Of a stretch of 64,000 nt of DNA, positions 48,850 through 61,030 are shown piece after piece. The translations under genes were made by a program, and so were the position numbers. The stretch spans positions 2,568,583 to 2,632,582 of the forward strand of contig QRFJ01000023.1 in NCBI GenBank assembly GCA_006176705.1, given 5' to 3'. A model generated the notes under the pieces. That model worked only from the letters and a program-made list of their open reading frames with translations, was not told the origin of the DNA and searched no databases. The stretch is from Cocos nucifera. Taxonomy: Eukaryota; Streptophyta; Magnoliopsida; Arecales; Arecaceae. The number at the start of each line of letters is the position of its first letter. Position 1 is the stretch's first letter.

Positions 48850-49385
48850 TATTGAAAATTCTTATGAGGTAGGCTTTCATTGATTATAATTGATTTCTTA
48901 TTTTTGATTTATCACAAAAATACGGGTTAAGTTGTCGTCTGAATGAATTGTTAAGAAGTCTATAATTACTTGTGATCATATTATTTAGATTCTATTATCT
49001 TAATCATGTGATGTAGCAGGTATCGGTATAGGCTTGACTTGACTAATGGGTTCTGTGATGGATGGATCCATTAGGATTTTCTAATTGGGTTAGGTTTTCG
49101 CTCCACTCCTATAAATACATGCTTGTAGAAAAATCCTAGGGCACGAAAGATTTCTATGTTCTTAGGTAGAACTTATCCCATTGAGGAGATAGGCATAAAG
49201 AGAAGAAGGAGAGGAAGATCTGTTCGTGATTGATTTTTTTCTTGCAGGACGTTCCAACAGCGATCATCAATGGTTGCTTTGGAATTTCAAGGTACGATTA
49301 TTGATTATTATTATTATGATCTATTCTTGAATATTTTTTATGTTCTAATCTGTTGCATGATTGATCCATGAATAAATCTCTCACA
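48850..49385 (+). repeat. 3' LTR of the copia element
   Basis: Starts TATTGAAAATTCTTATGAGG (the 5' copy has the canonical TG) and ends AATCTCTCACA, followed by the target duplication ATACA. TATAAATACATG near 49110 is the TATA-like position. About 13 bp near 49124-49136 (TGTAGAAAAATCC) have no counterpart in the 5' LTR. Confidence 0.92.
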
Positions 49386-49460
49386 ATACATCCATAAAAA
49401 TCAAAAAATAAAATGTTCAAAAATTGAAAAGAAAGTTTCATATCAAACTTTAATAATATA

Positions 49461-49940
49461 TGTTGCGCTAAGAGCTCATGGCTTACTATATAAGATATTA
49501 TTTACTCTGACCCGTAGGTCTCACGATTTTATCCTTCAAAAGATGTCATATGTGCGAAGGATGATCCTTTGCATATAAGTCAGAGTCTCTTTTGACTCAC
49601 AATCAATATGAGACTAATGACCATAACATAGCCCCCTTAGTCAAAAGAGGAGTTTGTGTATGGATGGAAGATGCCCTCCACTTAATTTTTATCAGAAAAT
49701 ATGTATGGATAGGAGGAACCTCGTAGTTGCATGGGTGGTCCCCTACCTAGGGTGCCATTGTTGCAGCCAAGAGCTCATGACTCAGCATATAAGGTATTAT
49801 TCACTTTGACCCATTAGCCTCATAGTTTTGTTCTTTAAAAGATACCTCATATGAGAATGATGGTCTCTTCCTATATAAGCCAAAGTTCCTCTTGATCCAT
49901 AATCAATGTGAAGACTAATAACGCCCTCCCTTTTACACCA
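49461..49940. mobile_element. Small element with direct terminal repeats (TRIM-like)
   Basis: About 480 bp. The two ends are direct repeats of about 170-180 bp: 49461-49628 (TGTTGCGCTAAGAGCTCATG ... CATAACA) and 49759-49940 (TGTTGCAGCCAAGAGCTCAT ... TTTTACACCA). About 130 bp lie between them. Both repeats start TGTTG and end CA. The exact 10-bp string TAATAATATA flanks the pair (49451-49460 and 49941-49950). TG..CA direct repeats suggest a miniature LTR element, but the flank is longer than the usual 5-bp duplication and I see no primer-binding site. Confidence 0.55.
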
Positions 49941-49950
49941 TAATAATATA

Positions 49951-51400
49951 TAACTTAGTAAAATTTTTGATAAATTTTATAATATTATAGTACTATGATA
50001 AATCTAATATTTTTATTATAACTTGCATAATTCTAATAACAACCATCATATATTATGATTTATTTTAGTTATAATAATACATAGAATAAATTATAAAAAC
50101 CATTTTGATATTTATGCTTATTATATTTATATCCAATAGTTTGTAAAATTATACGCACACTTAGTTAAATTAATGACTAAATCATTTACCTCATAGTCAA
50201 AATTGCCCTTAGATGATGCACACATTTTGCTGTCCTTAAGTGATTATTATATCATTTAAGGATATTTAGGTCATTTTTGAATTTTTTATGTGGTTTTTGG
50301 ATTTCATTTAACGTTAACGATCTAACTAATGTTCTACTAAGTTATGGATTAAAATATTATATTAAATTAAATCTTATAAAAAGCAAGCTTAGATTTTTTA
50401 AATTATTGGATGTAAGTATAAATTATCCTTAATCTCAAAAGATTTTTGTAATTTACACACACATATACATATATAGTTTAATCATAAATAATTTAATATA
50501 ATATTATTTTTTTAAACTAATAGTAATTATATTATAATATAGGAAGGAAAGTGGGGTGGATAATATTCGTTTGGATCTGTTTTTATATCCGAATCAATTC
50601 AGATATAAACAAAATTTTGAGCATCTGACTATCATATCTATATACATATCCGTCAAAAAAAATATGGATACAGATAGAGAATTATCCGATCCATATCCGA
50701 ATATTCAAATCTATCAGTAATTCTATATAATTTTATATACCACTTATTATTTTTTTTAAAAAATATAACTATAGAAATATATTATTAACTTAATTTATCA
50801 TCTATTTAGTAATATTTTTGATTTTATAGTTATAAAATTTTATTATCTAATTTATATCTATATTTTGAGTATTCAAATTATATTCTTATCCATTTAAAAT
50901 AAATATCCATATTCATATTTCTATCTATCAGATAAAATAAATATGGATATAAAATGCTGGTATCCGATTCATATTTGATCCGATTTTAATTTTATTATAA
51001 TATAAAAATATAGAATAAATTATTAAAATTATCCTAAGTTTAGATATAAAATATACTTACATCTAAAAGTTTGAAAAATCTATCATTATATCATTGATGT
51101 TTAATTTTAACTTATACTTTAATCCTTGTAGAGAAGGATTTTTGTAGATTAAAAATAAATCTTAAGGCTATAATGGTAGTTTTTTTAAATTTTTTTGGAT
51201 TTAAGTATAATTTACATCTTAATTCAAGAGAAAATTTGGTAACTTATCCAAAAATATATTAATATAATATTTTAATATTATTTAATAATTATTTGGTTAT
51301 ATAATCATATTGTAATAATATTCATAATTATATATGGGTTGCGAGGGGCTTCGGGTTCCGGCCCTGGATTTATGTACGCGAAGGCGGTCGCCCTAGAGGT
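49951..51400. other. AT-rich intergenic DNA upstream of the TPR gene
   Basis: No gene recognised. Between about 50550 and 51000, phrases such as ATATCCGAAT, TATCCGAT and AATATGGATA recur in both directions, suggesting a degenerate inverted-repeat element whose ends I could not fix. The base composition turns GC-rich only at about 51335. Confidence 0.5.
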
Positions 51401-51546
51401 GGAATTATTTAGCAATCTTTTCGCTGTCTTCCTTGAACTAGTTTACCCTGAGTAACACTAGCTGCTGTTCCCAGGGATGCAAAGAAAACGAATTGAACAA
51501 TCCGAACCCTAAACCTAACCCTAACCCTAACCCTGGAGGGAGAACG
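51335..51546 (+). promoter_or_regulatory. Proximal promoter/5' UTR of the TPR gene with telo-box array and uORF
   Basis: The GC-rich start region of the TPR gene. AACCCTAAACCTAACCCTAA, extended by CCCTAACCCT, occupies 51505-51534, four to five telo-box-like units ending 12 bases before the start codon. Telo boxes (AAACCCTAA) are known plant promoter or leader elements, common in genes of translation and growth. ATG at 51477 opens an 11-codon uORF (MQRKRIEQSEP, stop 51510-51512) whose stop lies in the first telo-box unit. No TATA box was identified, and whether this stretch is promoter or leader is not known. Confidence 0.5.
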
Positions 51547-54500
51547 ATGGCCGAAGGAGGTGCCGCGGCTGGCGGAGGCGGAGTTGGAGGTGGCGGAGGA
51601 GCGGCGCTAAAGGACCAGGGTAACGAGTTCTTCAAGGCCGGGAACTATCTGAAGGCCGCCGCCCTCTACACCCAGGCCATCAAGTTGGAGCCCAAAAACC
51701 CCACCCTCTATAGGTTCTTCTCTCGCCAAATCTCCATCCATTTCGTTCTTTTTTATCAGTAATCAGTTCAACATGAAGAAATCCATATAGCTATGTTGAT
51801 TGCTGCACTGGATTAGCCTTTCGATTATCTTTCCTCTGAGAATTGTTTGTTTATTGGGTGGTCGCAGGAGCGGGCGGGCGGGCTTGATAGTTGATTATCT
51901 TAACTTGATTTGTTCGATTTTAGATTAAAAATTCGACTTTGGGTGGAAAAGTTTTGATTGCAAACTCGCAAGCAAGAAAAGCTTTTCAAAAAAGTGGTTT
52001 CTTTGGCTTCTTTGGATAGTCCCTTTGGTGTGTAGTAAGTGAAAATGGATGCTCTTTTGGTTTAAATGCTTTGTTGGTTGTCAGGGGAGCGGGGATTGCT
52101 TTGTATGAGGTTTGAGTAAATGGAGAACGGTTTATTGTTCTCCAAAAGCTCGAATGAAGGATCGATGGAGTGTGTCACGCCTTACAAAGTTTGAACAAGG
52201 GAATAGGAGGAATGGCTTTTACTATCCTATTAATTGTTTTTGTGGGCAAAATGTACGACAACATTTTTTTTTGGGTGGGTGTGTGTGTTTGGGTTGGGGG
52301 TTGTGGGGGGAGGGGGGGATGTGGGGAAGGGATAGAAATGGAATTGTCTGTTGGGAAGTGGTTTGACAGTAGAGTTGGTTGATATTTGCTTTAGATGTTC
52401 TATTACGAGACTGTAGCTTCTTTTTTCTTTACACTAGGCAATGAAAAGAAGGAACAGGAATCGGCACTCCAATTTGTTTCCATTGTGGATACAAAGCCCT
52501 CTCTATATGATCGTCACCATACAAAAAAGAAAATGGTGATTCAACATTTCAACTAAGATGTTTGATATGGCTTCAATTGTTATGCTATCAGACCACTCAG
52601 GCTTTGAACACCATACAAACTAGATTAGCTGAAATCTGCTTATTAAATCTTGAGGCACTTGAAGTCTGCTTATGATTAAATAGATTACTTACATGCCTAC
52701 CATGGAGGATGTATGATAGGTCATTAGTAATAGTTGAAGGTTAATGTTTTGAACTCCATATTTTTCTATCTAATTTTACAAAGGATTTTCAGTTGATAAT
52801 GGCTCATCAAATGAAAAATAATCCAAATGTGGAAGCACAAAACCCCATTGCACCATTTTAAAACCTATGAATGAGAGCTACGAGATTCATTCATGAAACT
52901 ATGACTAGAATGTCCATAACAAGGTTAATAGATATGCATTCTGTGATGTGCAGATTTGCCATGACTTGAAGATGTTTAACTATATGCTTCAACTACTTGG
53001 CAAGTTAATGATCTTCAGAAAGAAGGATGCTAGTTACGAAACACCAGAAGAGAAAATGGTGTCCATTGGCTCAGAATTGGGGCAAATTTCTGTTAACTGA
53101 AGCCAATTAATATAGTTATTTTTCATATGGGTGATGAGGAATTAAGTATACTTATTTAAATATTTTAGTTTCTAAAGACTGTTATTTATTTTACCGACAA
53201 CAACCAAGAGTCTTTAAACATAGTTTATAACATTTAAACTGTAATTTTCAGTTTTGTTCAGTTAGAGACATTTTTAATAAACTACATGTGTCTATTTTAT
53301 AATTTATTTTAATTATAATACTCTTTGTTGATAGGGTCAATCTGGTTCTCTAGAAATGTATGGAAGTTTGATTATAATATAATTGCTTGACTTCAACTAA
53401 CATAGACCAGATATTAGTGATTTCTCACTAGGATCCTGGGTTATAATTGGGTTAGCGTAACTGATCACTGATATACTTTTCTGAGGAAAGGTGTTGATGG
53501 CTTTGTATCTGAAAGACAGTTGTACTTGCATGTGTATCAATTATTTTATGAGCCTATGAATGAAATTTGTCTTTTCATGTTTTCCCTTTCTAATTTTTGC
53601 ATTGCTTCGATCTTTTGACCATTTTCTGATTTTGAATAATGTCCAAATCTTATTCAAACTAGGGTTACACCTTGCACTCTTGATTGCTTGACAAAAACCC
53701 CTTGAAGTACATCAGCATGCTTTTAAGCATTGATTAATACACCCGAACATTGGAAGAATGAGGGACATAGTTGTCTTGATAGTGTAGAGCATGTATCATT
53801 TTAAGGGATCCAGAGTCATTATGCTGAAACTTTAGTTGGGTATAATGCAACTTAGCAAGGCAATTTGTGGCATTATTGTATTTGTATAGTTTCAATTTAT
53901 TTTCTTTCTTGTCAATGTCTATCTCCAAGGTAGTTCCATGTTAACTGTAAAAGTAAATTATGTTTTTAATTGTATGACAGTTAATATAATTTCAAGACTG
54001 CATGATTGTTAACCTGATATACATTGTTCACCCCTTCCCTATCAGCTTAAGCTTTTGGAATTAATTGGAGTGAAAAATGATAGCTAGTTTCCAGTCTGGA
54101 TTAAGGGTTTTTGCTGTTGCATTAGATGTACTTCTAGATTCCTGTTGTTAGTTACTGCCTTTTCAGAGATAGAAAGGTTCTTGCAGGGTATTTTGTGGAA
54201 GCATTGCTGCAAATTTCTGATAATTAGCAGTGAAAAATGGGTAGGGTAAAGCTATGCTATCTTTAAATGAAAGTGTAAATTATAAAATAGTATGTAAATG
54301 TAGTGGATTATGGAACGAGGTCTTGCACATGATGGATCATGAGTGGGTAAAGAAGCATATGTAAAGGAAAATTTTCATTATTTCTTGGGATGTGGAAACT
54401 TTATAGGTAAGTGATAAATTGATCAAGACAAACAATTTTAATTTCTATTGCATTTCATCAAGTGAAATGGAACAACTTTCCTGGAAATCTGCATTGTTAT

Positions 54501-57500
54501 AAGCTAGTAAACATGGGTAGCAGGATTGAAAGAAAACGGCAATGGGTAATGGTGATGATAATCTTGTTCATGGTAAAATTTTTCTTGATGGAGGGGTGTT
54601 AGATGATATTTTAGTCTTCAATTAGGATCTTGGCTAGACATTTAAAATATATTTAGAATTGGTTGTCATGCTACCATAAAAATCTGCCATATTTAGAATT
54701 CACACCATTTTCTGGAATGAGGCTTATAAAATGGCCACATGGCAGAATGATAGTATCAAACGTAATTACCAAACATGAGAAATATTTGAAGATTCCTTCA
54801 TCGTAGTTGAAGATCTTGGCTTAGTCTTTCCTTTTTATCTTTTAATTTATTTATTATCTTGCTGTCTATTTTTGCTTTCCTTGTCCTAAGAAAAGTGATC
54901 CACATCGTCCATCATAGAATTTCTATGATGATGTAATGATGCTTTTAGGAACAATTTTATTTCACAATAAAACGAGATTAATAATCATCAAAATAGACAA
55001 GCTATTTGCACCCTTTCATAAAGCTGTTGTCTATATAGTCTATATAAAGTTATTGATACGACTCAAATGTGATATCTGCATAGCCTTGTAGTGCACAAAG
55101 TATGGAATTTGACCTGTCAACGATCATCTATTTACCACCACTTAAACTTCATTTCAACTGGTTTAAATGAAATTTAATTTATGTTGTACTTCTAGAATCT
55201 CATGATTACTTCTATTAAAATGCATTCTTTTATTGTTTGACAGCAACCGTGCTGCAGCATTTCTGCACTTGGTCAAGCTCAGTAAAGCACTTGCTGATGC
55301 TGAGATGACAATCACACTAAACCCCCAGTGGGAGAAGGTAAATAAGCATATACATTTTTTCAAGATTCTGATTATTTTAATCCTTTTTTATCAAAAAAAG
55401 ATCCTCAATTAATACTCATGCTCTGTGTGTTGATCTCTTCTTCTAATTTGTAGCTTGACCGATTGTTTGTTTCATGCACTTCTAGGGTTATTTCAGGAAA
55501 GGGTGTGTTTTGGAAGCAATGGAGCGCTATGACGATGTAAGCCTAGAAATTCTAGTACTTCTATTCTTTTATATCCATATCTAGGAGGGGTGGCAATGGG
55601 AGACCAATGAAAGCAAGAATCTTTATAATTAATGTATTTAGAAATTCTGCTGCCTCAGCCATACCTAAAGACTTCCAATATATCATTACTACTTAGATTG
55701 GATGATCGATCTTGTTTAGTGCCTTAGGTGTAACAAGATGTCAAACCAATTAACTAAAGGCTGTAAAATATCTTAAACTTGGGACATCTAATTGGTGTAC
55801 TATTCATTCTCTGCATCAGCTAAGAATGCTCATGAATTGGATAATCAGGTCTAATGGCTCCACCGAGCAACTAGACAAGAGATTAGAAATTTAGATTTTG
55901 TGACAGCAAAAAGGTCATTTCCAACTGTTTTGCTTTGCTGGTGCATTGAACTGTTATCCTTATGCATTATTTTATTCATGATTCCTCAAAAATGCAGGCT
56001 GTAGCTGCATTCCAAGTAGCTTTGGAGTACAATCCACAGAGTGTAGAAATATCCAAAAAAATTAAGAGGCTTACACAATTAGCCAGAGAAAAGAAGAGGG
56101 CTGAAGAAGTAGAAAATATCCGATCTAACATCGACATGGCAAAATTTTTGGAGCCCTTGAAACCTGAATTTGTGAGTTCATGATATAAAAAAAGCTTATT
56201 TTACTTTAGCTGATGATTGTAGTTGTGTGCATATATATGCTGTGATCTTCCTTGAAGTTTTGGTTTTCTTTTTCCATAGTTCTATCATTTCCTTCTTTTT
56301 TCTCCCTTTGCATAGATGACCTCAGCAAAGAGATATAAGGCATGTCTATTGCAGTTATCAACAACTTTGTTGATTTTTGGCTTTTATATATGGAAAGAAT
56401 TGAAAACGTGACCTTGTATTTACTGCAGTTATCAACAAATTTGATTCAGTTTGTTTGCTGAAGTAATTTTTTATTATTTTCAATGTTATGGGGCATTAGC
56501 AGGTCCAATCAAACATTTTCTTGTGCACCATCAACTAGGTATGAACTCATGATACTATCTGGTAGTAGAGGCTACAAAATGAGAGGCTGCATGTCAGCAT
56601 CTTGACATTTGAAATTTCTGATTAATATTTTCTTTGTACATATTGAGATTAGTTTTTAATAGAACAGGGATTCAGTATAGATAATTAGTCATCACAAATT
56701 CTGTTCAGTTATTTCCTTTGTTTGTCACTTCTCTGAGAATAGCATAGGCTAGAGTCTTTTGAATTGCCAAAGGTAAGATTCTAATGGTGATTGAAGTTGT
56801 TGTGTTTGTCTCTTTCATGATTTTCTCCCTCTCTGTAAACAACCCTATTGCTAGATTCTGGCTTTAATTATCATATGGTGGTTAAATTGTCTCAAGGTGT
56901 TGTAGCTGAAGCGTGATCAACTAAAGTCAATTTGGCATTAGCAGGTCTGCTCAGACATTTTTTGGTGCACAGATCAACCAAGAATGAACTTGTGATGCCA
57001 AATATTTGCAAGTAGAGAACTGCAAAAGCATCCAGATATCAAAATCTCTTTGACTAACTTTTTTTTTTTTTTTTGCATATACTGAGAACAGACAAATGAT
57101 TGTGCATAGTCTGAAGTCATTTGGCATCCTTGACTTACATGTACTTATTCTCTATCCGTATTACCTGACTGGGAATAAAATAGAATCTGCTTGGCATTGT
57201 GAATTTAGCTTAGGTTGAGATTTCAGTGGTGACTGAATTTGTTTAGTCTCTTGCAGGATTTTCTCGTTGTATCCAAACAATCCTGTAACTATATTTTGGT
57301 ATTGATTAGCATCATGTTATAAGGTGTTCCTTTTTTTTTAAGAAAAAACTTGGCAGAAGTTGAAGAATAACAAATACAATACATTGAATGGGAGGCCAAG
57401 TGACATGAGGCAGTCATCATTGCTCCCTATTTGGAGTTCTTCTTACCACTTATGGGCTAATGTCATGGCCCTTCAGTTCCTATCTCTAGCAACTTATATC

Positions 57501-60368
57501 TCTATTTAACCAAAGGACTTTACATGTGCTGTTTAAGTGTTTCTAGGAAAAAACAAATCAACTTCCTCATTCATTGTGGTGTTTAACAATCTTTGTGTGC
57601 TCAGTTGAGCTCAATCTGTTCCTTTTTTTTTTTTTTTCAATTTCTTCTTCAATCTTTCTTCTTATATATTTTATGAGATATTTTTGCTAGTGCTTATTAT
57701 AGTTAATTGCTAATTACTGACTGATTCATAAGGACTCCCTTTGACTCAATTTTGTTGGTGCATTAGTTTAGGCCTTATGAATCATCATGATTTTATGAAA
57801 TAATATTTCTTGTAGTAATTTTTATGAACAAATCCCCATAGAAAAAAAATTGTTTTTTTTGTGGAAAAAAAGGGATCCAATGTTTTTGTCAACTTTATGC
57901 ATTACAAATGCAGAATTTCAATGCTCAACCACTCTATCAAACAACAACTAACTTGATGGTGTGGCATGTAGTCTGCAAAATTTGGAGCTGCAGAACTGTG
58001 GCAAGATGTCTTCTCTTTTCTTGTTGATATAATGGAGTCAGCTATTAAAGTTTGGCATGAGACTGGGAAAGTGGATCCAAGGGTGAATTTCCTTCTTGAC
58101 AAGCAGAAGACGCAGACCGATAAATATGCTCCCATAGTCAACATTGATAAGGTATTAAAAGTTATCCTAGTAAGTATATTATATGCATGTAGTCCCCTTA
58201 TTTTTTGATCTGTTTAAGAGAAAAGTTTGTATCTTATGGTATTCCTTTTAATTTTACAAACTCAAAAATTCTAATGTTCTCCTCATTAAACATCTGCAAT
58301 TTAGGCTCCACTTTGTGCCAATTAATGTGCATTTATTTGTTAAACTATATCCGCAATTGATCTCTCCTCTATGGCATGACTAACTGCTATCTTGACAAAC
58401 CTCTCATCTTTATAATCTCTCTCTCTCTCTCTCTGCTAGGCATTTGAATCTCCTGACACCCACAGCAGCTGTTTTGCATTTTTGAGGCAGTACGCAGAGG
58501 AGTCCTTTTCTAGGGCATCTTGCTTGATAGCACCCAAGAACATTATATCTTACCCACAGGTGTGTACACTTTTATTTTTTATAAATTTTAATGACTGCTT
58601 GCATTTGACTGAGCACATGTTTTATTATGCTGTTCTTATTTTAAATTCATTCATGCTAATGAGTTCCTTTTAGAAGTGTGTGTGTGTTAAACAACGTCAA
58701 CTTTTCACCTGATATAGGAGCAATATTTTATCAATAAATATATGATTTGTACATGAAGCTTATAGCTTTGGAATTTGAGATACTTCTGCTGACTTTATCA
58801 GTGGTTGAATGATTTAATAATGGACCAGTAAGCACAAGCAGATTTATATGATTTCACTGCATTCAATGCCTGTGTAGGTTTGGAAAGGGCAAGGGTCAAG
58901 AAAGTGGAAGCTGGGGCACAGTGATGGCTTTTTTGTGCAATTTGAGTCTCCTGTATTACGTAAACTATGGTTTATTCCTAGTTCAACTGAAAAGGGCCGG
59001 ACATTGTGCAGGTAATAACATTTCCCAATTCAGAGTTGTGGATAAGTTGGTTTTGATCATCTTTCTTGAACTCTTCCATTAGTAATGGTCTTCATAGATC
59101 TAATGGCTGTAATTTTCAACTGTGAGTGATCAACATTCTTGTCGTTTGGTTTAGACCTCATCTGAGGATCCAGCCTACAAGAAATTTAGTTCCATCTGAA
59201 AATATTTTAGATCTGAAATTTGATATGAAAGCTAGGATATTTTCAATTTTCTGTGCAGAAAATTAGCACATGGAATAAGACCATGTTCTTTGGGAAATAA
59301 TTTATATTATCCATGGTGGGTCTGCAAGCTCAGATGTCAGAAATGAGAGATTTTTGATGTAAGAACTACAACTACAAATTTCATCCGTTCTCAGTAAAAC
59401 ACTCTGTTGCACTCTCTTTTTCCTCGTAACATGAGACCAAACTATACAATGTTTCTGAAGACTATACTAAGACACTTAAACCTTCCCCAACAATGAGCAA
59501 CCAAACTCTTTCAAAGAAGAGAAAAACTCTGCATGACAAAATTTCGTGTAACCCTACATCGAAAAGCTTAGAAGTCACAGAAAAGCTCAACTTCAACTTC
59601 ATTCAAACTATACCTGAAGTAGGACTTGTAGACACCATCTTAAAGCAGAATCAGATGCCTTTTAAGAAACAGTTATAAAAAGCAGTAGGAAAATAATAAA
59701 ACATAACTTTCTAAAGACCCTTACAACTTAGTAAAACAGCAAATTAACTGAAAGTAGAAACCAAAAGTCAATAATAACTTTATCCAAACTGAATTGAACA
59801 TCCATATACATCATACTAACTGTAAAGGACTGTGTGTGAGTCTGACCATGAATTGGCCTCTGTTATAGAAAATAAAATATGCCCCCAAAAATGGGTATCT
59901 TAGTTATGGGTGCAAAACCAATTTTGGTAATGGTCTAAGATAAAGTCGCCAAGCAAACCATCTCTATGTGCCATTAACAAAATTAGATGGTTGAATGTTA
60001 GAGTTAACACCGCTCTTTCATTCACCTAGAAGTGCATGCTTGTACATGCACGAGATGATTGTAGATGTACCTTACAAATATTTACTTTCATGAAATACAT
60101 CATGGCAATTATTGTTTGTGAAACATGTTTCTTTCATTCTTTGTGTGTCTGCTGCTTAACGCTGATTGTTAGGTGAAACCTGTCATCAGAGAAACTTTAA
60201 GGTCTCGATGTACATCGTTCATATTGATGAAACATGTTGCCCTTATGCAAGTCGTATCAATAGTCTCCTATTTTTGTTCCACCTTTCAGGAACCCTGAGG
60301 CTTTGGATATCAGCGTCCATGAAGTGCTTCCTCGTCTGTTTAAGGAGCCAGGTTCGGATGTCAGATAG
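51547..60368 (+). CDS. TPR3: TPR3-like carboxylate-clamp TPR co-chaperone
   Basis: Eight coding exons with GT-AG introns and closing phase: 51547-51713, 55244-55337, 55486-55536, 55998-56171, 57972-58151, 58440-58559, 58878-59011, 60290-60368. The sum is 999 nt, 332 aa plus TAG. After a Gly/Ala-rich start come three TPRs: about 20-53 (LKDQGNEFFKAGNYLKAAAL), 54-87 (LYSNRAAAFLHLVKLSKALA) and 88-121 (GYFRKGCVLEAMERYDDAVA). The five carboxylate-clamp positions known from HOP are all kept: K22, N26, N57, K87, R91. They bind the EEVD end of cytosolic HSP90/HSP70. The C-terminal ~170 residues (e.g. VNFLLDKQKTQTDKYAPIVN; FLRQYAEESFSRASCL; VWKGQGSRKWKLG) match, as I recall it, Arabidopsis TPR3 (At1g04190, about 328 aa). 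ATG 51547 is the first in-frame ATG; an upstream TTG frame is not a plausible start. Gene symbol given by this similarity; client specificity unknown. Confidence 0.95.
56495..57325 (+). repeat. Diverged ~410-bp tandem duplication in intron 4 of the TPR gene
   Basis: Text of about 56495-56905 recurs at about 56930-57325 with many changes. Shared landmarks in the same order: ATTAGCAGGTC (56497, 56938), CATTTT.TTG..GCAC, TATGAACTCATGAT versus AATGAACTTGTGAT, GAGAACAG/GAACAGG, GATTTTCTC and AACAA.CCT, and AAGGTGTT at the ends. Confidence 0.7.
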
Positions 60369-61030
60369 AATTTCACTTTGTTCTCATCGAGACAACATCG
60401 AGCACGCTAGCTTCCTGCCCTGTATCGTTTCCTGGTGTGGCCTGTGGATCACAAGCTTGATCATCCCTCGAGTATTTCATTACCAAGAGTTTTCATTGCC
60501 AGACAAGGTGCTTCAATTTTTGTAACCATGCTCTGTCAATTTTGTTCACGGGGACCTGCAAGAGGTTTTTCTTTCTTTGTTTTTTTTTTTTGTGACATTT
60601 CCTAAATGATGTCTGATTCGTTCCCCCATTCCCTTTTTCACTCATGTGTGTTGCTTAAATGCTTGTCCAAGCTGTAATGCTTGGTGGTCACCATTTGTCT
60701 TGTTTTCTTTTTTTGTGGGATCTATGTGTTCTGATATAGTGGATGGTTTGTTGTTGGCTTGAAACCATGGTTTGACTTCTATTATCAATGTTTATATGTT
60801 GGTGTATCAATTACAGACAAGATTGTCAGAAACTGATATAGTGTTTCTTTAGTCCCGGATGGAGATCCACATCTCTTGTCAGTCGTTTCACAATCTCCTG
60901 GTCTTGTGGCGAGACTTGCAGTGTACTCGTACTTCAGGCCTTAGTGGCAGTTGCTAGATACCGTACCATCATTAGCTAGTATTGTCCTTGTTTAATATCC
61001 AAATTGTTGCCCCGCTTTATACGGCATCTT
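60369..61030 (+). other. Presumed 3' UTR and downstream flank of the TPR gene
   Basis: Directly after the stop codon. The sequence is T-rich and non-coding; the frame 60166-60525 that crosses the last exon is a shadow in another frame. No canonical AATAAA was found near the stop, so the poly(A) site is undetermined. Confidence 0.4.

Larger units (their letters stand above)
42661..49385 (+). mobile_element. Full-length but decayed Ty1/copia retrotransposon
   Basis: A 6,725-bp element with LTRs of 537 bp (42661-43197) and 536 bp (48850-49385). It is flanked by the exact 5-bp target duplication ATACA (42656-42660 and 49386-49390). Directly after the 5' LTR, TAGTATTAGAGCC matches a primer-binding site for initiator tRNA-Met with two changes from TGGTATCAGAGCC. 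A polypurine-like GTAGGAAAG stands before the 3' LTR. The interior keeps integrase, reverse transcriptase and RNase H traces in copia order (integrase before RT), all broken by stops. It cannot move on its own. Confidence 0.92.

Noticed and set aside
51505..51534. Interstitial telomere scar
   Set aside because: Only four to five imperfect units next to a start codon; a telo-box regulatory element is the simpler reading.
51493..51546. N-terminal extension with Asn-Pro repeats ahead of the TPR protein
   Set aside because: It would need a TTG start; the NP repeat is just the translated telo-box array.
55962..56183. Alternative end of the TPR gene at 56183 (EFVSS stop)
   Set aside because: The last residues arise by reading through a good donor (TTT|GTGAGT at 56172); splicing to 57972 continues the conserved protein. 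An early poly(A) isoform is possible but unsupported.
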